Source of the DNA: Opitutaceae bacterium
GTDB lineage: Bacteria > Verrucomicrobiota > Verrucomicrobiia > Opitutales > Opitutaceae
Direction: 5' to 3'
Length of the DNA: 36,011 nucleotides
Assembly: GCA_028822375.1 (NCBI GenBank)
Contig: JAPKDW010000012.1
Span: forward strand, 1 to 36,011
Position 1 is the stretch's first letter, and each line of letters starts with the position of its first letter. The position numbers and the translations under genes were made by a program. This document shows, one piece after another, positions 1 to 6,019 of the stretch. The notes beneath the pieces were generated by a model, which worked only from the letters and a program-made list of their open reading frames with translations, ran no database searches and was not told where the DNA came from.

Positions 1-15
1 CGTAGTGTTCATACC

Positions 16-37
16 GACTTATTAAACAGACTCTAAA
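16..37. repeat. terminal repeat of a second MITE-like copy, cut by the window edge
   Basis: GACTTATTAAACAG followed by ACTCTAAA matches the right end of the element at 15085-15255 in 19 of 22 positions. The body of the copy, if present, would lie left of base 1. A small palindrome AAACGATG-G-CATCGTTT (35-51) follows directly. Confidence 0.6.
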
Positions 38-58
38 CGATGGCATCGTTTGAATATA

Positions 59-82
59 GCCGCTCGGAGATCGGCCGCTACC
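59..82. repeat. dispersed 24-nt REP-like repeat, copy 1
   Basis: A 24-nt block (GCCGCTCGGAG...GGCCGCTACC) identical to 14964-14987 and inverted relative to 4764-4787. It lies 31 bases downstream of the sulfatase stop codon. Confidence 0.85.
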
Positions 83-112
83 AAAATGTCCTAAGCAAAA
101 GAAGCACACGTT

Positions 113-1561
113 TTACCAGCGTTTCGATTTTCGTTTCGCTTCGGTATAGCCGGCTTCGACTCGTTTGGTTTCGAGGTGTTTTTTAAGCTTCGCTAACTGC
201 GACCCGTATTTGGGATCGCCTGCCAGGTTGTTGAATTCTCCCGGGTCGTTCTTTAGGTCGAATAGCTCCATGCCTGCGGATCCGAAGCCCCATTGAGTGA
301 AGCGCCAATCGTGGGTGCGAATGGATTCGCCACCGTTACGGCTGATCGTGAAGGCGAGGGCTTTCTTCCATGCGTTCGTTTCGGGATCTTCGAGCAGAGG
401 GACCAGGCTTTCACCTTGAAGGACATTGGGCGCTTTAAGCCCGGCGAGTTCGGCTACGCTCGGGTAGAGATCGACGAGTTCGGTGATCTGTTGCGTGGCC
501 TGCCCGTGTTGGTCTTTCAACCACGGAACGCTGATGATGAAGGGTACGCGGGTTGCCTCTTCGAAGAGATGTTGCTTTTGGTATTTGTGGTGCTCGCCCA
601 GCATGTATCCGTGGTCGCTGGTGAATACGACGATGGTGTTTTCCTTCAGCCCCAGCTCGTCCAGGCAATCCAATAAGCGGCCGACTTGGGCGTCCATGTA
701 GGAGACGCTGGCGTAGTAAGCTTCGAGCAAGCCTTTGTGCAGCTCGGGAGTGATTCCGTAGGTGGTCTCGTTGTTTTTGTAGGCTCGTATAATCTCCGGC
801 ACATCTTCTAGGTCGTCTGCGGGCACAACCGGGGCGATCATTGCGTCTCGGTCGTATCGATCGAAATATTTGCTAGGGGCGACGAGCGGAACATGCGGCC
901 GGACAAAACCGCAGGCCAGGAAGAAGGGATTGTCTTTATTGCGTTTGATAAATTCGATGGCGTGACTGGCCGCCATGCCGTCGGCGTGCTCGAGATCTCC
1001 GCCGGTGGCTTCTACGCCAAGAAAGGTCTGAGATGTGTCATTCTTGGGAGACCAATTGGTCTTTTTACCAGGAACGTTGTGTTCACCCGCTTTGATGTTC
1101 ACTGTTTCGTCCCAAGAATGAGGATCGTCACTTTCGGCAGTGCCGTCGGTAATTTCATCGGGAATTCTCATATGGTAGATTTTGCTGACGCGTCCGACCT
1201 GGTAGCCGTTTTGGCGGAAAAGCTGCGACATGGTGACGACATCCGGCATGCTTCCTCGAAGCGTTCCAACGTTGCCCATCGTTCCGTTGGTGTAGGGATA
1301 AAGTCCGGACATGAGAGACGCGCGCGAGGCGCCGCACACGGGGTATTGGCAATGCATGTTCTCAAATCGAACTCCAGCGTCGGCAAGCTTGTCTAACTCG
1401 GGAGTCTTGCACTGTGGATGCCCAAAGCCGCTTAAGGCGGTATTGAGGTCGTCTGATATGATGAACAGAACGTTTGGTTTCTTGTCCTCCGCAAGGCCGG
1501 TCAGGGCTAGAGCTAAGGTGAGGCAGGCTAATGTCAGTTTCTGGGTACGCATGTATCTCAT
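113..1561 (-). CDS. secreted type I sulfatase (iduronate-2-sulfatase-like)
   Basis: A 482-aa formylglycine-dependent sulfatase that should hydrolyse sulfate esters, probably of a polysaccharide or glycosaminoglycan-like substrate. The N-terminus has a signal peptide (charged start, hydrophobic LACLTLALALTG, end near AEDKKP). The metal-binding DD pair is at about residues 37-38, and C76-G-A-S-R80 is the C-x-A-x-R signature whose Cys becomes formylglycine. GFVRPHVPLVAP in the middle and the later DHG segment resemble iduronate-2-sulfatases. Exact substrate cannot be read from sequence. The start is ATG at 1559-1561; an in-frame ATG three codons in is equally possible, and neither has a Shine-Dalgarno. 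It lies 41 bases downstream of the small membrane protein gene and probably shares its transcript. An anaerobic or FGE-type maturase is needed but not seen here. Confidence 0.9.
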   Translation of the reverse strand: MRYMRTQKLTLACLTLALALTGLAEDKKPNVLFIISDDLNTALSGFGHPQCKTPELDKLADAGVRFENMHCQYPVCGASRASLMSGLYPYTNGTMGNVGTLRGSMPDVVTMSQLFRQNGYQVGRVSKIYHMRIPDEITDGTAESDDPHSWDETVNIKAGEHNVPGKKTNWSPKNDTSQTFLGVEATGGDLEHADGMAASHAIEFIKRNKDNPFFLACGFVRPHVPLVAPSKYFDRYDRDAMIAPVVPADDLEDVPEIIRAYKNNETTYGITPELHKGLLEAYYASVSYMDAQVGRLLDCLDELGLKENTIVVFTSDHGYMLGEHHKYQKQHLFEEATRVPFIISVPWLKDQHGQATQQITELVDLYPSVAELAGLKAPNVLQGESLVPLLEDPETNAWKKALAFTISRNGGESIRTHDWRFTQWGFGSAGMELFDLKNDPGEFNNLAGDPKYGSQLAKLKKHLETKRVEAGYTEAKRKSKRW

Positions 1562-1602
1562 TTTTAGATTGAGGTTCTATTGAGGGTTGGCTTGCGGGTA
1601 AA

Positions 1603-2025
1603 TCAGCTGGATGGCTGATCCTGTTGGGCGCATGTCGGAAAAATTAAATAGGCCGTGGCGAAACCGACAGCGCTTCCCAGGCTCAGGAATATTGGTATTC
1701 CTTGGAAGTGGATTCCTAATCCGGTTCCGAAGATGATTCCCATTGCGAGTCCTATAATCGAAAAACGGATACGAGAATTCCGTATCGTTTCTTTGGTTTC
1801 ATATACTTTCTCTAGTACGAGGAAAAAGATGATGGAGGGAACGGTAGTGGCTATGATTGCCTGAAATCCATAGGCGAAAAGAGCGGGGAAACCTTCTGAG
1901 ATCGATAGGGTTCCCGAAAACAATAGAGACAATACGACCACGACGGTTCCCAAGACTGGCGGAATGAAAAGGGCTCCGAGGAATCGAAGCAAGGGGTAGG
2001 TCCATTCTGTTTCACGGTTTCTCAT
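1603..2025 (-). CDS. small four-helix membrane protein, unknown function
   Basis: A 140-aa hydrophobic protein with about four predicted transmembrane helices (roughly residues 12-36, 46-72, 84-104 and 108-128). Between helices 2 and 3 is a basic loop (YETKETIRNSRIRFS). No family is recognised. It lacks a signal peptide and catalytic motifs and ends in a polar CAQQDQPSS tail. It sits directly upstream of the sulfatase on the same strand with a 41-base gap, so they are probably cotranscribed, but nothing in the sequence ties it to sulfated sugars. The reading frame is convincing from the regular alternation of hydrophobic helices and charged loops. Confidence 0.7.
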   Translation of the reverse strand: MRNRETEWTYPLLRFLGALFIPPVLGTVVVVLSLLFSGTLSISEGFPALFAYGFQAIIATTVPSIIFFLVLEKVYETKETIRNSRIRFSIIGLAMGIIFGTGLGIHFQGIPIFLSLGSAVGFATAYLIFPTCAQQDQPSS

Positions 2026-2223
2026 TGGTTGGATTCAATACCTAGGTTGTCGATTGTGTCGAGTCTATCGAAAACGGTCGTATTGGGAAATGCGTGATAT
2101 TCAGGTCGACTTGCCGCCGGGACCTGGGCGTCGCGTCCCGACTCGTATTCTCAATCTCTCAGAATACCTCGCTGGCGCGAAGCGTCAGTCGACCGACAGG
2201 GAGAGGGCTTGCTCCGGGGATCT

Positions 2224-3093
2224 TTATTCTAAATGGGGGGGAAGGTCTATAAGCGCTTCGAAGGGTTCGAAGGGTTCGTTCAAACACCAGGCGACGCCTC
2301 GAAGGATGATGGCTTGATATGTCGGGCTATTGCGCATGGTATCGAAGTGGCCGAGGACTGCACCGAATGTACGACCTCCTTTGGATTTTCCGATGGAGGG
2401 GTGTTGGACGGTCCAAATTACGGGCCATTTTCGGTCGGCTTCCTCTTCGGGAACTTTGGGGGCATTCGTTTCGCCGAGGATTGTGATTTTGCCGCGACTT
2501 CCTTTTTGTAGGTTCCAGTAGAGCTCGTCGGTGAACGTTATGCTCTGAGGAAAGTCGCTAAAAATCTGGCTAGTGGTATCGAGTGTGACTTTATGGTTTT
2601 CGAACTTTCCCCACTTGGACCTTGTCGCGCCTTTGTCCCAGCAGAAAGCGAAGCCGATACGGTTGGCCCATTCGGTGTAGCTTCCTCTTTGGACAAGTCC
2701 TTGGTGCAGAGCTAGTATGGATTTGCCGCGTTTGAGGTGTTGGTCGATTTGCTGGAATTGCGATTCCGTTAGATTGTTTTGGGTTAGGAAAAAGACTACG
2801 AGATCAGCGCTGGCCCACTGTTCGTCGGTGGGAAATCCGTTGATTGCTTGGCCTCGCAGGTTGTCGATACGGTTAAAAAGATCGGCCATCGAATTCGCAA
2901 ATTGACCGTAGCCGTGAGTGAGGAGGGGGTGGTCGGGTGCGGACCAACAGAAGAGCGCGTTTTGAGGGGTGGATATTTTTGCGTCGCTATGAAGCTGGGC
3001 GTCAGGGCTTTGGGGTTCGGCCTGGGCCAGAGATGCTAGAAATGTCAGAATTGCGAATATAGCTGGGGTGCTGGCTTTAAGAAATGGATACAT
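2224..3093 (-). CDS. secreted ThuA-like domain protein
   Basis: A 289-aa protein with a signal peptide (MYPFLKASTPAIFAILTFLASLAQA, likely cleaved after AQA) followed by a ThuA-like fold (trehalose-utilisation family, PF06283; class I glutamine amidotransferase-like). Diagnostic parts are ASADLVVFFL, the KRGKSILALHQG strand-turn near the middle, ENHKVTLD, DELYWNLQ, PVIWTVQHP and the C-terminal GRTFGAVLGHFDTMRNSPTY with ILRGVAWC. Such proteins are very common in Verrucomicrobia and Planctomycetes beside sugar oxidoreductases and sulfatases; the reaction is not firmly established. It starts just after the terminator of the aldolase operon, so it has its own promoter in the short gap 3094-3114 or is read through. 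Confidence 0.85.
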   Translation of the reverse strand: MYPFLKASTPAIFAILTFLASLAQAEPQSPDAQLHSDAKISTPQNALFCWSAPDHPLLTHGYGQFANSMADLFNRIDNLRGQAINGFPTDEQWASADLVVFFLTQNNLTESQFQQIDQHLKRGKSILALHQGLVQRGSYTEWANRIGFAFCWDKGATRSKWGKFENHKVTLDTTSQIFSDFPQSITFTDELYWNLQKGSRGKITILGETNAPKVPEEEADRKWPVIWTVQHPSIGKSKGGRTFGAVLGHFDTMRNSPTYQAIILRGVAWCLNEPFEPFEALIDLPPHLE

Positions 3094-3114
3094 ACAGCGT
3101 TTTGTTGGGGATTG

Positions 3115-3147
3115 AAAAAAAAGGCCGGACGCTGACGTCCGGCCTTT
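3115..3147 (-). terminator. Rho-independent terminator of the leftward dha/lsrF-like operon
   Basis: A perfect 12-bp stem (AAAGGCCGGACG at 3120-3131 with CGTCCGGCCTTT at 3136-3147) encloses a 4-base loop. On the minus strand it is followed by a run of eight T (3115-3122 read as A on the plus strand, overlapping the stem foot). It lies 24 bases after the stop codon of the LsrF-like aldolase and separates that operon from the ThuA gene. Confidence 0.93.
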
Positions 3148-3171
3148 GAACGTAGTAAGCTGAAGGGGGTC

Positions 3172-4047
3172 TTAGGCGTTCTTCAAATCGTTGAAGAGTT
3201 CGAAACCTTCTTTGGGCGTCAGGTTGTCGTGGACGACTCCGCCGACGGCTTTAATCATCGCTAGGGGAGCCTCGGACTGGAAGACGTTCCGGCCCATGTC
3301 GACTCCGGCTGCCCCGCACTGGATCGCGTTGTAGGCAAGCTCAAGCGCTTCGAGTTCGGGGAGCTTTTTGCCACCGGCGATTACGACGGGAACGGGTGTT
3401 GCCGCTACGACGTTTTCGAAGCCTTCCGTGTAGTAGGTTTTGACGATGCTTGCGCCATTCTCTGCGCAGACGCGGGCGGCGAGGCCGAAGTAGCGTGAAT
3501 CGCGGGCCATGGCTTTGCCGACTGCCGTCACTCCCATTACGGGGATACTGTACTTCTGCCCGATATCAACCAAGCGGCTGATGTTGGCGATAGTAATGGC
3601 TTCGGTGTCGGCATCTCCCACGGCGATCATTGCAGCCATGCATGATGCATTCATGCTGATGGCTTCGGCTTCATCGATCAGAACGTTGTGGTTCATATCG
3701 GTGAGAATCGTCGTTCCTGTGTCCGTGCGAAGGCAGATTGGCTTTGTATTGCTAGCTGGGATACAGGAACGAATCATTCCACGGGTTCCCATAAGGCAAT
3801 CTGCGTGTTCGGCGAGGGGAGCGATGTTAATGTCGATGCGCTCTAGCCCCGAAGTTGGTCCCATGAGGAATCCGTGATCGAAGGCAAGCATGACGGTGCG
3901 TCCCGACTTGCGATTGAAGATTCGGGATACGCGATTCTTTATACCCCAGTCTGTGCTGTTGAGGCCTTTAAGGTAAAAGGCACTCGTGTCCGCGGGTGTG
4001 TTGAGCCCGAAATTGTCGCCGTCTCTGATATCGTCTAGATCTGCCAT
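3172..4047 (-). CDS. LsrF-family class I (DhnA-type) aldolase/thiolase
   Basis: A 291-aa DhnA/LsrF-type TIM-barrel enzyme that aligns along its whole length with recalled E. coli LsrF. Shared blocks include the N-terminal MADLDDI, SRIFN-K-GRTVMLAFDHG, GPTSGLERIDINIAPL, DSRYFGLA, KTYY, VPVVIAGGKKLPE and GVDMGRN-FQS. The Schiff-base lysine is K203 in IVKTYY, the same position as in LsrF. In E. coli LsrF acts on the phosphorylated AI-2 breakdown product and yields DHAP and acetyl-CoA. No lsr transporter, LsrK, LsrR or LsrG is present here. The neighbours are DhaL, DhaK and an aldolase/SDR fusion, so a sugar aldolase that yields dihydroxyacetone or DHAP is a better guess than AI-2 processing. It is last in the operon, followed by a strong terminator. 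Confidence 0.85.
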   Translation of the reverse strand: MADLDDIRDGDNFGLNTPADTSAFYLKGLNSTDWGIKNRVSRIFNRKSGRTVMLAFDHGFLMGPTSGLERIDINIAPLAEHADCLMGTRGMIRSCIPASNTKPICLRTDTGTTILTDMNHNVLIDEAEAISMNASCMAAMIAVGDADTEAITIANISRLVDIGQKYSIPVMGVTAVGKAMARDSRYFGLAARVCAENGASIVKTYYTEGFENVVAATPVPVVIAGGKKLPELEALELAYNAIQCGAAGVDMGRNVFQSEAPLAMIKAVGGVVHDNLTPKEGFELFNDLKNA

Positions 4048-4105
4048 TTTTTATTGAAGGTTTTTAGGTTTTAGGAATTTAGGTGTTTAGGAAATAGATA
4101 AGGTC

Positions 4106-4738
4106 TTAGCCAACGTATGCGGTGGCGACTTGAAACATTATGGATATGGAGACTGCTCCGGGATCGGGGTGGCCGATCGATTTTTCGCCGAGTGTTTTGG
4201 CGCGTCCCATTGTCGCGATCATTGCTATGGTCGCTTCCATGCCTGCAGTCGCTCCGTCGCTGACGGCCTTCATGGCTTCGGGTAGCGATAGGCCTACGCT
4301 GGCTGCTGCGGCTTCTTGAGCTCCTGCTAGCGCGTCGACCATTGTCTTGTCGCCTGGTTTAGCTCCGCCGAGATTAGTGACTCCTTCGAGCGCTGCGGTC
4401 ATGAAAGTAGAGAGGCCTGCGGCGTCGAGGCTATCGGCATCGCCTAAGGCTGTGCCGCCATTTTGATAAAGGATGCCCATGACTGCGCCTGAAGCTCCGC
4501 CCATGGTGCTCATGAGGGTAATGCCAGTGGTTGAGAATACTTGGCCAACTGTCGTTGGCTCGAGGGTTTCGAGTTGAGTTTTCGCTGCTGTGAAGCCGCG
4601 TTTCATGCCAAGGCCGTGGTCGCCATCGCCTAAGCGCCGATCGGCCTCCGAGAGCAGTTCTTCGCTTTCGATAATCTTATCGGAAATAGCGATAAGCATC
4701 TCTTTAACTTCGTTGGGGCTTAAGGTCTCTTTACTCAT
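4106..4738 (-). CDS. dhaL: dihydroxyacetone kinase, nucleotide-binding subunit DhaL
   Basis: A 210-aa DAK2-domain protein, the length usual for free-standing DhaL. The Mg-ATP site is clear: D33 in EADRRL, then GDGDHG at 37-42 with D38 and D40 as metal ligands. GGASGA follows near residue 80, and the MGRAKTLGEKSIGHPDPGA segment occurs near the C-terminus. DhaL phosphorylates the substrate held covalently by DhaK. No DhaM/PTS component is present in the window, so this split enzyme may use ATP directly, as single-chain kinases do. It lies between dhaK (gap of 105 bases holding two REP-like palindromes) and the LsrF-like gene (58 bases). The true substrate could be dihydroxyacetone or another short ketose such as erythrulose. 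Confidence 0.9.
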   Translation of the reverse strand: MSKETLSPNEVKEMLIAISDKIIESEELLSEADRRLGDGDHGLGMKRGFTAAKTQLETLEPTTVGQVFSTTGITLMSTMGGASGAVMGILYQNGGTALGDADSLDAAGLSTFMTAALEGVTNLGGAKPGDKTMVDALAGAQEAAAASVGLSLPEAMKAVSDGATAGMEATIAMIATMGRAKTLGEKSIGHPDPGAVSISIMFQVATAYVG

Positions 4739-4763
4739 GGTAATGGAATTGGTTTATTTGGAT

Positions 4764-4787
4764 GGTAGCGGCCGATCTCCGAGCGGC
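4764..4787. repeat. dispersed 24-nt REP-like repeat, copy 2
   Basis: A 24-nt block (GGTAGCGGCC...GAGCGGC) that is the reverse complement of identical blocks at 59-82 and 14964-14987. It can fold as a hairpin with GGCCG and CGGCC arms. It lies in the dhaL-dhaK gap next to the hairpin at 4809-4829, so the pair has inverted GGTAG...CTACC outer ends. Confidence 0.85.
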
Positions 4788-4808
4788 CATTGGTTGAGGA
4801 GTTTTTGC

Positions 4809-4829
4809 GGCTGCTTGGGACAAGCAGCC
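4809..4829. repeat. REP-like hairpin between dhaK and dhaL
   Basis: A perfect 9-bp stem, GGCTGCTTG and CAAGCAGCC, with a GGA loop, followed by CCTACC. Together with the element at 4764-4787 it forms a BIME-like pair whose ends (GGTAG and CTACC) match those of the inverted repeat at 8954-9035. In the transcript it could set the relative level of dhaK and dhaL mRNA. There is no T-run, so it is not a typical terminator. Confidence 0.75.
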
Positions 4830-4843
4830 CTACCTTTGGTGTT

Positions 4844-5839
4844 TTAGAGTTTCGTGTAGCCGAGGGATGAGCAAGGCGCGTCCCATAGTGGTTTAAGCGT
4901 GTCGTCGACTTTCGTGAGGCTGATCGATAGACCGGCCATTTCTTGGCAGGTGACTAGCGGTCCAAGCATGACGTCGTAGATGTTAATGCCTTTTGCGACG
5001 AGTAGTTCTTTGACTTTTTTCAAGACGATGAGGCACTCCATCATTGTGGTAGAGCCGAGGCTGTTGATGAGAACGAGTACGTCGTCGCCGGATTCTAAAG
5101 GGAGGTCGTCGGCAAGGATTAGGTTGAGTAGCTTTTCCGCTAGATCATCGGCGGACATCATCTTTTCGATGCCCACGCCCTGTTCGCCATGGATGCCCAT
5201 TCCGATTCCGATGGAGTCTTCGTCGAGTTCAAAGGTTGGTTTGCCGGTCGCGGGAATGGAACCGGGAGAAAGCGCAACGCCCACGGAACGCGTGTTGTCG
5301 CGAGCTAGGGTTACGAGTTCGACGAGTTCTTCGAGAGACTGGGCTTTGTCGGCGGCTGCGCCGGCGAGTTTTACGATTGGGATGAGGCCGGCGATACCGC
5401 GGCGGTCTTCTTTGGCGCTTGGCGGAGCGGAGGCGACGTCGTCCCAGATGAGTACCGTCTCGACTTTGATGCCTTCGGCTGCGGCGATCTGAGCGGCGAT
5501 CTTGAAATTCATGACATCGCCTGCGTAGTTACCATAGAGAAACAGGACGCCGTTGCCTTTATTTACGGCGCGGGTGGCGTCCAAAATGATATTAGGGGGA
5601 GGCGCGGCGAAGATGTCTCCGCAAGCTGCTCCGTCTGCCATACCGGGTCCGATGAGGCCGTGGTAGATTGGTTCGTGTCCTGTTCCCCCGCCCACGAGGA
5701 GGGCGACCTTGTTTTCAACTATGTCAGTCAGGGCGATGGCGCCGGGGCCGACTTTTTCGACGGAGCCGTTGTAGTAATCTACTAGTCCGTCGACGAGTTC
5801 GCTCGCTGCGGCATTGGGGTCGTTAAGTATTTTTTTCAT
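4844..5839 (-). CDS. dhaK: dihydroxyacetone kinase, substrate-binding subunit DhaK
   Basis: A 331-aa DAK1-domain protein, the usual length for free-standing DhaK. Landmarks: GGGTGHEP at 49-56 with the conserved H54, GDIFAAPP near 73-80, GNYAGDVMNF near 102-111, DDVAS near 132-136, and GMGIHGEQG with H216, the histidine that binds the ketone carbonyl as a hemiaminal. It works with DhaL to phosphorylate dihydroxyacetone or a related short ketose. It lies downstream of the aldolase/SDR fusion across a 180-base gap with a CACGAAT-rich inverted repeat. The leader just before the ATG is CCCTCCCTC, pyrimidine-rich with no Shine-Dalgarno. Confidence 0.92.
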   Translation of the reverse strand: MKKILNDPNAAASELVDGLVDYYNGSVEKVGPGAIALTDIVENKVALLVGGGTGHEPIYHGLIGPGMADGAACGDIFAAPPPNIILDATRAVNKGNGVLFLYGNYAGDVMNFKIAAQIAAAEGIKVETVLIWDDVASAPPSAKEDRRGIAGLIPIVKLAGAAADKAQSLEELVELVTLARDNTRSVGVALSPGSIPATGKPTFELDEDSIGIGMGIHGEQGVGIEKMMSADDLAEKLLNLILADDLPLESGDDVLVLINSLGSTTMMECLIVLKKVKELLVAKGINIYDVMLGPLVTCQEMAGLSISLTKVDDTLKPLWDAPCSSLGYTKL

Positions 5840-5858
5840 ATTTTAAAGAGGGAGGGCT

Positions 5859-5970
5859 GCCCACGAATCGCTCGAATCTGCACGAATGGATTCAGTGGAG
5901 GTTGGTGTCAGATTGAAACTCTAATAAACGTAGGATTATAGGATATAAAAATTCGTGTTAATTCGTGTGA
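5859..5970. repeat. CACGAAT-rich inverted intergenic repeat, copy 1
   Basis: The left part has GCCCACGAAT and CACGAAT (5859-5868 and 5881-5887); the right part has two ATTCGTG (5951-5957 and 5961-5967), i.e. the same word inverted. The layout matches the element at 10135-10287 (GCCCACTAAT... CACGAAT ... inverted). Both lie between genes of one operon or pathway. Confidence 0.7.
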
Positions 5971-6019
5971 TTGCTACGCCATCTGCGCTTCGTTTCGTCG
6001 TGGGGAAATATTAATTGGG

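Noticed and set aside
293-1396. Plus-strand frames of 127 and 167 aa opposite the sulfatase gene
   Set aside because: They are antisense shadows of a well-supported sulfatase; their sequence shows no motif or family feature.
2054-2317. 87-aa plus-strand frame between the small membrane protein and the ThuA gene
   Set aside because: Overlaps the ThuA coding end, is rich in Arg/Ser/Gly as expected for a shadow, and has no recognisable domain. The 198-base gap itself shows only a weak 7-bp hairpin near 2171-2188.
4062-4092. Four TTTAGG units spaced 7-8 bases in the dhaL-lsrF gap
   Set aside because: Too short and irregular for a CRISPR, iteron array or phase-variable tract; likely low-complexity leader sequence.
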